Assembly: GCF_036226465.1 (NCBI RefSeq)
Contig: NZ_CP108476.1
Location: 62,001 to 126,000, forward strand
Length of the DNA: 64,000 nucleotides
Direction of reading: 5' to 3'
Origin: Kitasatospora sp. NBC_01250
Lineage (GTDB): Bacteria; Actinomycetota; Actinomycetes; Streptomycetales; Streptomycetaceae
Shown here piece after piece: positions 8,920 to 16,830 of this stretch (positions are counted from its first letter, which is position 1; each line of letters begins with the position of its first letter). Made by a program: the position numbers and the translations under genes. The notes below the pieces were generated by a model. That model did not search any database, was not told the origin of the DNA, and was given only the letters and a program-made list of their open reading frames with translations.

Positions 8920-9180
8920 ACGGAACGGCAGCACCCGCCGCGCCCGGGCCGGCCTCGGACGCTCCGGCACACGGCGCCGGGCGTCCGCCCAGCGCCGCCC
9001 CCTGCAGCCGATCCGCCTGGGAGCCCCTACCGTGATCGCAATCCCGGCACCGCAACGCACCGCCGGGCCGACGCACCATCCCGCGCGCGGCCCCGCTTGC
9101 CGACGCCATGACCGGCACCCCGACCGGGGAGCTGCGGGCCCACCGAGCCCGTAGCACCCCGGCGTTCCGCTGGTGCCGCG

Positions 9181-9927
9181 CTACTCACGCCCGATGGTGC
9201 ACGACACCACGTGCTCCTGGATCGCCACCCGACCGGTCTCCTTGCTGTTGACTCTGGTCCGCCGCCCGCCGGTCTTCTGGCCTGACACGGCGAGTCGATA
9301 GTCACCCACTGGGAGATTCTTGAATTCGCGGGTGATGGTGAACTTGATCGGATCGCCCGTGCCGCTCTGGTTGTGGGTGATTGGTTCGGACGTGACGACG
9401 GAGCCGCCCGGCCCGGTGATGGAGAGGGTGATGCTCAGCGCAGTGACAATCCCCTTGTGGCCCTCTTCCTCCCACAGGAGTTCGTTCCAGTACTGCGGAA
9501 TCGCCTCGAAGGTGACAGTCAGCTTCTGGTACTGCCCGTCCCAGCCGACCTGGCCCGTGAGTGCCGCTTTCACGCGGGAGAAATTGCCGTTGTCGCCCTT
9601 GTGGATGGTGAAGTCCGATGCCGGATCACGGACACCACGATACGGCCCCTGCCCGGCCTTCTCTCCGGTGTTGATCCAGTCGACCGTCCCAAGCAGTCCC
9701 GGGCCGCACCGGTAGACGTAGGTCTTGCCGGCGAGGTCGTCCAAGCGCAGCGTGCCGATGGGCATGTGTGCCCCGCCGGGACCCAGGCAGTATTGCGGCC
9801 TGCTGAGCATCGCTTGTAGCCGGGCAAACGCGTACGCATCCTGCTCACTGTCTGATTTACCGTCGAGGTGGTCGAGGTCCGCGGTCTCCAGGAAGGTGTA
9901 CTTCGCGGCGAGATCGGCCCTGTTCAT
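9181..9927 (-). CDS. Conserved-type hypothetical protein (248 aa)
   Basis: I do not recognise this family. The product is soluble, with no signal peptide or membrane segment. The N-terminal third is polar (YTFLETADLDHLDGKSDSEQ), the middle has Cys residues in SRPQYCLGPGG and TYVYRCGPGLLG, and the C-terminal 120 residues read as a beta-rich domain (QKLTVTFEAIPQYW, SITLSITGPGGSVV, IKFTITREFKNLPVGDYRLAVSG) that resembles an immunoglobulin- or C2-like sandwich. I chose ATG at 9927, preceded by GGGG; the frame stays open to 10299 but that extension looks non-coding. A stand-alone gene with no operon partner. Confidence 0.65.
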   Translation of the reverse strand: MNRADLAAKYTFLETADLDHLDGKSDSEQDAYAFARLQAMLSRPQYCLGPGGAHMPIGTLRLDDLAGKTYVYRCGPGLLGTVDWINTGEKAGQGPYRGVRDPASDFTIHKGDNGNFSRVKAALTGQVGWDGQYQKLTVTFEAIPQYWNELLWEEEGHKGIVTALSITLSITGPGGSVVTSEPITHNQSGTGDPIKFTITREFKNLPVGDYRLAVSGQKTGGRRTRVNSKETGRVAIQEHVVSCTIGRE

Positions 9928-10557
9928 GTCGTATCCCCTGCTCAGTCGTGCGCACCGGAGTGGTACCTGATTGTCGGGCACGCACCCGTCGGCGGAAGAA
10001 ACGACTCGCACGAGCGGAGCCGTCAAGCCTCGCGGCCGAAGGCCGGGCTGCCCCCGACCGTTGATGCCGCGCTCATCGCCTCCATCCTCGTAGCGTGCAC
10101 GATGTTGCGGCCCGCCGGGTAGCGAACCGGGCGACGGCCAGGGCGCAGCGGCGGACGGACCGGCCCGCCTCCAGAGCGAGCCGGCTCTGGAGGCGGCCAC
10201 CAGGAACGCGACGGTCAGGCCGTCCAGCCCGGTCATGTCGATCACCTCGCGTCGGTCGGATTCCGATGTGGCGCGCCCACCCGCGCTCCGGCCCGGCAAC
10301 CGGCCCGTCGAGCGGTCCGTTGCCGGCGGCGGTCCGTTGCTCGCGGCGGTCGGCCGCCGTCACGCGCGGAATGCGTCGGCCGGCCGCAGTCGGTTCGCGG
10401 GTCGCCGCCGTCGCGATCCCCGCCTTGATCCCTATCGAGCAGAGCGCCACCCGGTGTGCTCTCACCCGGCCCGGATGGCAAGCGGAGCGCGTCCGAGAGG
10501 GTGACAACCCGTCAGGTCGTGCCAGTCCGCTGTCAGCGCGCACCCTAGCGTGACGGT
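9928..10557. other. Gene-free stretch containing a 13-bp perfect hairpin
   Basis: No gene is supported in this 630-bp gap between two divergent genes. A perfect inverted repeat, CCGCCTCCAGAGC at 10165-10177 and its complement at 10184-10196 with a 6-base loop, is the only clear structure; it could be a terminator or a leader element. A short minus-strand frame overlapping the hairpin begins MTGLDGLTVAFLVAASRAGS behind GAGGTGATCGAC and might be a small peptide, but nothing supports it further. Confidence 0.45.
10165..10196. terminator. 13-bp perfect hairpin, 6-base loop
   Basis: The arms 10165-10177 and 10184-10196 are perfectly complementary. There is no T-tract, but Streptomyces terminators often lack one. 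It lies between divergent genes, so it is not obviously downstream of either; a transcript-leader role is as likely. Confidence 0.35.
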
Positions 10558-12483
10558 ATGGATACAGAATATGCACGCTCCGTAGCCGGGGAACCGGGCA
10601 GGGCAGGCAGACCCGGCCGCGCACCGCGGACCAGGCTCTCTGCCGTGCTGGTGATGGCGCTGGCCATGCTCACCTTCGCCGCCGTCATCTCGCCGGCCGC
10701 CGCCACGCGGCGCGAGGGCGGCAGCGTGACGGTGAACTTCACCAACAACAGCGACCGCGCCCTGTCACTCGCGACGTTCACCATGACCAGGGGCTGCCTG
10801 ATCGGCAGTCAGCCGAGCGAGATCGCCGCGGGCACCTCAGCCAGCTGGTCGTCCGAGCCCTGCCTCGGCTCGAACGGCAGCGCGGGCAACGCCTCCTTCC
10901 GGGTCGCCGGGGAGACCGTCGGCACGGTGCAGGTGAGCTGGGACAGCCCGACCACCGGCGCGAACAGCTACACCCAGACGGCACCGGGCGGCTACGTCAT
11001 CAGCCACAGCGGCGGCGGGGGCTCGAACCCGACGGTCCAGTTCACCTTCGACTGCAACTCGACCACCTGCGACGGGATCCCCGACGACTGGAAGCGCAAC
11101 GGCGTCACCATCACTCCCAGCGACGGCAGCGCCCCGCAGTTCATCGACCTGCCCAAGATGGGCGCCACCGTGAACAAGCCGGACATCTTCGTCCAGCTCG
11201 ACTGGATGGCCGACGAGACCCACAGCCACGCACTCGACCCGCAGGCCATCCGCCAGGTGGTCGAGGCGTTCAAGAACTCCCCGTACAACAAGCACTCGCC
11301 GACCACCGGCATCAACCTGCACATCGACGCCGGGCCGGACAGCATCCTCAACTTCGACACCAACGCCACCTGGGGCGAGCTCAGCAAGGCGCGGCAACTG
11401 ACCGAGACGACCAACCTCGGCACCGTGGACGGCAACGGCAACTACCTGTGGGACGCCTTCGACACGATCAAGGCGGAGAAGGGCGGCTTCGTCAGCTCCG
11501 GCCGGGTCCCGATCTTCCACTACGCGATCTCGGCCGACCACCTGGCGCCCGGCTCGACCACCCTCGGCATCGCCGAGCTCCCGGGCAGTGACTTCATCCT
11601 CAGCCTGGGTGCCCTCTCCCCCGACGTCCCCCAGATCGCCGCACAGGCTGTCGACTTCATGCACGAACTGGGCCACAACCTGGACCTGCGGCACGGTGGT
11701 GACGCGGACCTCCCGAACAACAAGCCGCAGTACTTCAGCGTGATGAACTACTCGTACTCCGTTCGAGGCCTGACCGCCGGAACGACCACCGGCATCGCCG
11801 ACTACTCCCGCGACGCCCGAAGCCTGAACGAGGTGTTCATCGACGAGAACACCTACCCGTTCAGCAGCAAGGACTACGACGTCGTCCACTACTGCCAGAA
11901 CGACCCGAAGGGCCCGTACATCACCACACCGCGGAGCAAGGGCTGGGTGGACTGGAACTGCAACGGCGTCCAGAACCGCGGCGTGGTCACTGCCGACGTC
12001 AACGGTGACGGGCAGAAGACCCGGCTCTCCGGCCACGACGACTGGAGCGCCCTGCGGCTGCGCGCCGGCGGGATCGGCCTGCCCGGCGCCCCCCTTCTCC
12101 CGGACCCGCCGACCCCGAACAACGAGCCGACCATGGAGCAGGAGGAGGGCGTCCTGCCGCTGGACACCACGCCGCCGGTCACCACCGCCACCACCGACCC
12201 GGCCGACGGCCGAAAGGACTACTTCACGACGGACGTGACCGTCACCCTCAGCGCCACGGACGACATCTCGGGCGTGAGCCGGACCGAGTACAACCTCGAC
12301 GGCGCCGGCTGGACGGACTACACCGGCCCGATCGCGCTGACCACGGACGGCCGGCACGAACTGCTGTACCGCTCGATCGACTTCGCGCAGAACCAGGAGG
12401 CCGACCAGTCCCTGACCCTGCGCATCGACTGCGAGCACGGCCACGACCACGACCACAGCCACCCGTCGGGCCAGGACTCGTGA
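10558..12483 (+). CDS. Secreted metzincin-type zinc protease with aegerolysin-like N-domain and His-rich tail
   Basis: The 641-aa product starts with a long signal peptide (Arg-rich n-region, hydrophobic core about 30-45, ...SPAAA). Residues about 57-155 (VTVNFTNNSDRALSLATF onwards) form a beta-rich domain resembling aegerolysin or ET79-type crystal proteins. The next domain holds HELGHNLDLRH at 369-379, the HExxHxxxxxH zinc motif of metzincins, with SVMNY (Met396) as Met-turn. Residues about 545-630 (TTPPVTTATTDPADG onwards) look like a bacterial Ig-like/chitobiase C-terminal domain. The end, CEHGHDHDHSHPSG, may bind metal. It probably acts outside the cell. The start at 10558 has no clear ribosome site. 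The zinc motif is certain; the N-domain assignment is tentative. Confidence 0.82.
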   Translation: MDTEYARSVAGEPGRAGRPGRAPRTRLSAVLVMALAMLTFAAVISPAAATRREGGSVTVNFTNNSDRALSLATFTMTRGCLIGSQPSEIAAGTSASWSSEPCLGSNGSAGNASFRVAGETVGTVQVSWDSPTTGANSYTQTAPGGYVISHSGGGGSNPTVQFTFDCNSTTCDGIPDDWKRNGVTITPSDGSAPQFIDLPKMGATVNKPDIFVQLDWMADETHSHALDPQAIRQVVEAFKNSPYNKHSPTTGINLHIDAGPDSILNFDTNATWGELSKARQLTETTNLGTVDGNGNYLWDAFDTIKAEKGGFVSSGRVPIFHYAISADHLAPGSTTLGIAELPGSDFILSLGALSPDVPQIAAQAVDFMHELGHNLDLRHGGDADLPNNKPQYFSVMNYSYSVRGLTAGTTTGIADYSRDARSLNEVFIDENTYPFSSKDYDVVHYCQNDPKGPYITTPRSKGWVDWNCNGVQNRGVVTADVNGDGQKTRLSGHDDWSALRLRAGGIGLPGAPLLPDPPTPNNEPTMEQEEGVLPLDTTPPVTTATTDPADGRKDYFTTDVTVTLSATDDISGVSRTEYNLDGAGWTDYTGPIALTTDGRHELLYRSIDFAQNQEADQSLTLRIDCEHGHDHDHSHPSGQDS

Positions 12484-12711
12484 GCGTGACGACGGCAGCC
12501 ACCGGCTGAACCGCACCGCCCGGGTCCGACCGGCCCCTCGACCAGCCCCGCTCCAGCCGCCGCCCTCCCGCGGAGCGGAGCGGAGCGGGGTTTCGGCGGG
12601 CCCGGGCGCCCGGGCACTGCCGTGTCCTGGACGGTGCCCCGGGCCAGGCGCTGGATCCGCCCACGAGCGCCGGCTGAACAACCCCGGCAACGTTCGTGGT
12701 CAACGCACGAG

Positions 12712-13560
12712 CTAGAGACGTGTCGCAGTCCGGACAAGGTCGGCGACGGCTCTGGACCGGCTGTGCGGTGGCCAGGCGATCACGGTGGTGACTGTCGGCG
12801 CGTCCAGCACGGGCACGGCGGCGAGGTCACCGGGCAGTTGTGCTCGGCACGACTCCGGTGAGACCGCGCACGCGCGGCCGAGCGCGACAAGCTGCAACAA
12901 CTGTGCGTGGTCGCGGACCTGCGGGCCGGGGCCGGGCGGGTAGGTGCCGTCGGGGTCGGGCCAGCGTGGCAGGGGCAGGTCCGGCAGCCCGGTGATGTCG
13001 GCCATCTGCACGTGGGCCCGGACGGTGAGCGGGTGCCCGGCCGGCAGGACCGCGACCTGGCCCTCCGTGCCGAGCACCTCGGTGTCGAAACCGGCCGTCG
13101 AGTCGAACGGCCGGTGCAGCAGCGCCACATCGGCCCGGCCTTCGCGCAGGAGTCGTTCCTGTTCGGCCGGACCGCACAGGATGACGTCGACGGGAACCGC
13201 GCCGGGTTCGGCGGCGTACGCGTCGAGCAGTCTCGCCAGCAGTTCTCTGGACGCGCTGGCCTTCGTGACGAGGACCAAGCCGGGAGGGCCGGTCACGGAG
13301 AGGGCGGCGCGGCGGGTCCGGCGCTCGGCGGCGTCGACCGCGTCGAGCGCCGCCCGGCCCTCGACCAACAGCACCGCGCCGGCCTCGGTCAGCGTGACCG
13401 TGCGACTGGTCCGATCCAGCAGCGCTGCCCCGAGCCGGCGTTCGAGCTGCTGGATCGCCCGCGACAAGGGCGGCTGCGCGATCCCGAGCCGCTGCGCGGC
13501 GCGCCCGAAGTGCAGCTCTTCAGCGACAGCGACGAAATATCGCAGTTCCCGGGTCTCCAT
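12712..13560 (-). CDS. LysR-family transcriptional regulator
   Basis: The 282-aa product begins METRELRYFVAVAEELHFG with the LysR winged helix-turn-helix at about residues 18-37 (AAQRLGIAQPPLSRAIQQLE) and a substrate-binding domain that runs to the end, the usual length for the family. The effector is unknown. It is divergent from an SDR gene 85 bp away. Two identical-arm palindromes, ATACC-N5-GGTAT, lie between them, the first overlapping this gene's start codon, so it probably regulates both itself and the SDR. The ATG at 13558-13560 is the conserved LysR start; the frame is open further upstream without support. Confidence 0.92.
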   Translation of the reverse strand: METRELRYFVAVAEELHFGRAAQRLGIAQPPLSRAIQQLERRLGAALLDRTSRTVTLTEAGAVLLVEGRAALDAVDAAERRTRRAALSVTGPPGLVLVTKASASRELLARLLDAYAAEPGAVPVDVILCGPAEQERLLREGRADVALLHRPFDSTAGFDTEVLGTEGQVAVLPAGHPLTVRAHVQMADITGLPDLPLPRWPDPDGTYPPGPGPQVRDHAQLLQLVALGRACAVSPESCRAQLPGDLAAVPVLDAPTVTTVIAWPPHSRSRAVADLVRTATRL

Positions 13561-13597
13561 ACCGCCACGGTATCCCGGATCAATACCTGGACGGTAT
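13559..13597. promoter_or_regulatory. Tandem ATACC-N5-GGTAT palindromes (LysR operator)
   Basis: ATACCGCCACGGTAT (13559-13573) and ATACCTGGACGGTAT (13583-13597) have identical 5-base arms and identical spacing, 24 bp apart. Each contains the T-N11-A pattern of LysR sites. The first covers the first codon of the minus-strand LysR gene, and the second faces the SDR promoter, giving a plausible dual-site autoregulated switch. Confidence 0.65.
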
Positions 13598-13645
13598 CGT
13601 TGCCCACCCGATCGGTCTTGGACTCCGCCGGGGCCGGAGAGCAGC

Positions 13646-14386
13646 ATGGTCCCCATGAGCGAACGAACGATTGCGCTGGTCACCGGCGCCAACAAGGGAA
13701 TCGGCTACGAGATCGCCGCGGGTCTGGGCGCCCTCGGCTGGAGCGTCGGCGTCGGCGCCCGCGACGATGAGCGCCGTAAGGCCGCGGTGGAGCGACTGCG
13801 CGCAGCCGGCGCCGACGCGTTCGGCGTCCCCCTGGACGTGACCGACGACGCGAGCGCGACCGCCGCCGCACGGCTGATCGAGGAACAGGCCGGACGCCTC
13901 GACGTGCTCGTCAACAACGCCGCCATCACCGGCGGCATGCCCCAGGAACCCACCCGGGTCGATCCCGCCACCATCCGAACGGTCGTGGAGACCAACGTGA
14001 TCGGCGTCATCCGCGTCACCAACGCGATGCTGCCGCTGCTCCGCCGCTCCGCCTCACCGCGGATCGTGAACATGTCCAGCAGCGTCGGCTCCCTCACCCG
14101 GCAGTCAGGACCCGCTGCCGAGCAGACGGCAGGTCCGGTGTCCGTTGCGTACGCACCGTCAAAGACGTTCCTGAACGCCGTCACCCTCCAGTACGTCCGG
14201 GAGTTGAGTGGTACGAACATCCTGATCAACGTCGGCTGCCCCGGCTACGTCGCCACCGACCTCAACGGCTTCCGCGGCGTGCGCACCCCCGAACAGGGCG
14301 CGGCGATCGCCATCAAGCTCGCGACCCTGCCCGACGACGGCCCGACCGGCCAGTTCTTCGACGACGCCGGCGTCGTTCCCTGGTGA
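13646..14386 (+). CDS. Short-chain dehydrogenase/reductase (SDR)
   Basis: The 246-aa product is a classical SDR. The cofactor motif TGANKGIG is at 13-20, NNAAITGG at about 90-97, and the catalytic residues are Ser at about 145 in NMSSSVGS and Tyr169/Lys173 in YAPSK. The motifs match carbonyl-reductase-like NADPH SDRs. I prefer ATG at 13646, five bases after GGAGA; another ATG lies three codons in. Control by the divergent LysR gene is likely from the palindromes between them. Substrate unknown. Confidence 0.88.
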   Translation: MVPMSERTIALVTGANKGIGYEIAAGLGALGWSVGVGARDDERRKAAVERLRAAGADAFGVPLDVTDDASATAAARLIEEQAGRLDVLVNNAAITGGMPQEPTRVDPATIRTVVETNVIGVIRVTNAMLPLLRRSASPRIVNMSSSVGSLTRQSGPAAEQTAGPVSVAYAPSKTFLNAVTLQYVRELSGTNILINVGCPGYVATDLNGFRGVRTPEQGAAIAIKLATLPDDGPTGQFFDDAGVVPW

Positions 14387-14726
14387 TCTGCACGGCGGCG
14401 ATCACCCACCGGGTGAGGCGGGTTCACCTGCGGGCCTGAACAGGTCCCTCGACTTCGGCGGGCCGTCCCGGCCAACGCTTCGGCGCCCGGGGCAGCACGC
14501 CGCACCGCTAAGGACCGCTTGTCGGCGGTGAGTTGGCGGATGCGCTGCTTGAGGGTGGCGTTCTCGGTGGTGATCCGCTGGATGGCCTCCTGGGCCCACT
14601 CGCCTTCCCAGTCACGGGCACTCCAGCCACCGCAGGTCTTCGTCATGCTGGAAGTCGGGCACTGATCCTCCGGCCTTGGCCACTGGTCGCGCCGACTGCT
14701 GCGGGGCCCTCGGTAGAGTCTGGGCA
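14387..14726. other. Gap with a possible degraded coiled-coil (transposon-type) ORF
   Basis: No intact gene. On the minus strand at about 14645-14500 a frame reads EAIQRITTENATLKQRIRQL followed by TADKRSL, a coiled coil of the kind found in accessory proteins of transposons, then degenerates into low-complexity sequence. It has no recognisable start or catalytic region, so I treat it as a possible relic only. Confidence 0.25.
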
Positions 14727-15002
14727 ATGACGGGCAACCGGGGCCGCTGGCCAATGACCGACCAGGATCGTGGCGTCGAGGACGTGACGCTACTCATCCT
14801 GGAATGGCTGGGTGAGCAGGGCGTGAATGCCCTGATCAGGGTGGACGCCGAGAGGGTGGCCGACAACGCGCCGGCATGGACGTTCGCCGCCAGTGGGGGC
14901 CCCTTGGCGCATGGCCTGCGTGCTGATGGGAGGAGTGTGCAGCAGTGCATGTCCGCCGCCCTGTCCAAGCTGCGCGAGGCGGGGCTGCCGGTTCCGTTTT
15001 GA
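14727..15002 (+). CDS. Small hypothetical protein (91 aa)
   Basis: I do not recognise the family. The sequence reads as a compact soluble alpha/beta protein: VEDVTLLILEWLGEQGVNAL, then IRVDAERVADNAPAWTFAAS and a C-terminal helix CMSAALSKLREAGLPVPF. Composition and codon use are those of a genuine actinobacterial gene. Two in-frame ATGs exist (14727 and 14754); neither has a strong ribosome site. It lies between transposase remnants and a reductase gene, with no obvious partner. Confidence 0.55.
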   Translation: MTGNRGRWPMTDQDRGVEDVTLLILEWLGEQGVNALIRVDAERVADNAPAWTFAASGGPLAHGLRADGRSVQQCMSAALSKLREAGLPVPF

Positions 15003-15019
15003 TCTTCGTTCGCCACTGA

Positions 15020-15170
15020 TCTTCGATCACCGGCCGCCATGCGGACGGACCAGGTGTCGATGATCAGCAGGGGACGGGTCCTCTGATCGTCGGGCCCGCT
15101 CCCGTACCCGGCAGCGCAGCATCTCCTGGGTTCGAGTGTCGACTGAGGTTTTCCCAACGAAATGATCCCG
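15020..15170 (-). pseudogene. Possible IS5-type transposase fragment
   Basis: Two adjacent minus-strand frames read CRVRERARRSEDPS and then RTRPLLIIDTWSVRMAAG. Joined by a frameshift they resemble the segment RxRxGRTxDPSLLVIDTQSVxAAAG that carries a catalytic Asp in IS5-family transposases. Fragment length, no start and a frameshift mean it is dead. The match is short, so the call is tentative. Confidence 0.35.
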
Positions 15171-15265
15171 TGAGGTGACTCGGCCCAGGGAGGTCCCGCG
15201 AGCCGCGATGCGGCTGCGACGTCCGGCGGTCGTACAGTCGAACCCGTTACCGAGGAGGACTTCTG

Positions 15266-15829
15266 ATGCGCAGTGTGACCTATTCGATGGGCGTCTCACT
15301 TGACGGCTACATCGTCGGGCCGGACGGCGGCTTCGACTGGTCGCCGCCCGACGAGGAGGTCTTCCGCTTCTGGATCGACGAGATTCGAGAGGTCGGCGTC
15401 CACCTGTTGGGGCGACGGCTGTACGAGACGATGCTGTACTGGGAGACCGCCGACCAGGATCCATCGCTCGACGACTCGATGCGCGAGTGGGCCGCGCTCT
15501 GGAAGCCGCTCCCGAAGGTGGTGTTCTCGACCACGCTGTCGGCGGTGCAGGGCCGTGCCCGCCTGGCCTCCGGCAGCGTGGCGGAGGAGGTCGAGCGGTT
15601 GCGGGCCGAGCCGGGAGAGGGTGACATCGCGATCGGCGGCGCGACTCTCGCCGCCGAGGCGGCTGCGTCGGATCTGATCGACGAGTACCGGGCCATGGTC
15701 CACCCGGTGCTGGTCGGCGGTGGCATTCCGTTCTTTCCCCAGGGCCAGCGCCGGGTGGATCTCGAACTCGTCGAGACCCGCACCTTCAGCTCGAGAGTCG
15801 TCTACCTCCGCCACCGCGTGGCGCGTTAG
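15266..15829 (+). CDS. Dihydrofolate-reductase-family (RibD C-terminal) protein
   Basis: The 187-aa product has the fold signature of RibD-C/DHFR-like proteins common in Streptomyces: SMGVSLDGYIVGPDGGFDWS at the N-terminus, LLGRRLYETMLYWE at about 47-60, PKVVFSTTL, GDIAIGGATLAAEAAASDLI and the C-terminal VHPVLVGGGIPFF. Such proteins bind NAD(P)H and are presumed reductases; few have known substrates. GAGGAGG eight bases before ATG 15266 fixes the start. It stands alone between transposase relics. Confidence 0.88.
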   Translation: MRSVTYSMGVSLDGYIVGPDGGFDWSPPDEEVFRFWIDEIREVGVHLLGRRLYETMLYWETADQDPSLDDSMREWAALWKPLPKVVFSTTLSAVQGRARLASGSVAEEVERLRAEPGEGDIAIGGATLAAEAAASDLIDEYRAMVHPVLVGGGIPFFPQGQRRVDLELVETRTFSSRVVYLRHRVAR

Positions 15830-15886
15830 CCGGCTCGCCCACCGAGCCCGCCGAGCCCGCCGAGCCTCGGAAGAACGGGCCGGCCG

Positions 15887-16134
15887 GTGACGCCCGCAAC
15901 CACCAGCGGCTTCACATCGGTCACCTGTGTCGCCACGCCCGGCATCTCCCAGGCCGCCGGCTACCGCTACCTCCACGAGGGCATCGACATCTCGCCTGCC
16001 AAGCCCCGGACCTGCACGAGGCCCTGGACCGGTGCCGACGCGAGGCCATGACCCACGTGATCCCGGACGGCACCCTGATCGAGCCCGACCGGCTCGCCTG
16101 CGTCCGCGACAACGGCAACCGAATCTGGAAATGA
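15887..16134 (+). pseudogene. Frameshifted IS5-family DDE transposase remnant
   Basis: Frame one reads PGISQAAGYRYLHEGIDI, then the reading shifts and frame two continues DLHEALDRCRREAMTHVIPD, GTLIEPDRLACVRDNGN and stops at 16132-16134. This matches the central part of Streptomyces IS5-type transposases (GISxATGYRYLHEGIDVLA...PDLHExLxRCRRxGxTHVILDGTLI), whose DGT Asp is catalytic. Both ends are missing and the frameshift breaks it, so it is a relic. Confidence 0.75.
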
Positions 16135-16192
16135 TCAGTGCGACACGGACTGGTGGCCAGGGCCTCGGGTCACGTCCAGGAAAGAGGTAACG

Positions 16193-16603
16193 ATGCTGGT
16201 CGCCCGTTACGACGACTTCGGGTGGGGAGCCCGGTTCGACCCGGAGACCGGTGAGCTCGGCCCCGAGCGAGCCCTCGGGTCCGGGGAGATGCCCCAGGGC
16301 CACTACGGCACCTTGAGTGGCCATCGAACAGTGCTGTACCGGGCAGCGGATGTGCTCTGGCTACGGACGGGCGCCCTGCGGGTCGAACTCGATGGCTCCA
16401 CGAAGATCGAGCATCGGGTCGTCGCCACCACATGCCTCCTGACCATCAGTCACGGGCTGAAGCTTCACCACCCTGCCCCGCAGGAGTGGGATGACCTGGG
16501 GAACGACCTGACCCCGTTCGCCGAGGCCGAAGACTTCGACTTCGGCCTCTTCATCGCCAACATTGCTCAGGATCCGGTGCGGGCAGCGCGGATCTACCAC
16601 TGA
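16193..16603 (+). CDS. Hypothetical protein (136 aa)
   Basis: I do not recognise this family. The protein is soluble, acidic and well composed (MLVARYDDFGWGARFDPETG, then a central beta-rich part with LWLRTGALRVELDGS and a C-terminal acidic tail EDFDFGLFIANIAQDPVRAARIYH). GAGGTAACG before ATG 16193 is a good ribosome site, so it is probably expressed. It follows the transposase relic and is convergent with the oxidoreductase gene on the other strand. No function can be assigned. Confidence 0.6.
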   Translation: MLVARYDDFGWGARFDPETGELGPERALGSGEMPQGHYGTLSGHRTVLYRAADVLWLRTGALRVELDGSTKIEHRVVATTCLLTISHGLKLHHPAPQEWDDLGNDLTPFAEAEDFDFGLFIANIAQDPVRAARIYH

Positions 16604-16830
16604 CCAGCCTTGGTGAGCGTCACATCTGACTGCATATCAGTGCCTCGCCTCGTCCGGTCCGGCATCGGAACAGGTGCGCGCGCCCTTCAGGCGGATGCCC
16701 CCGGGACGGGGGATCTCCCCACCCGTCCGGTGATCTGGCCCGGCGTGTCCGATCGGTTCGCACCCAGTGGGCCTGCACGCCTGGGGGCGGTGGGCCGCGG
16801 CCGCTGAACCGGGGAGATCGCTGGGTCCTG

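Noticed and set aside
15121..15145. GGGTTCGAGTG, resembling a tRNA T-loop
   Set aside because: No acceptor or anticodon stem can be formed around it, and the region fits a transposase fragment.
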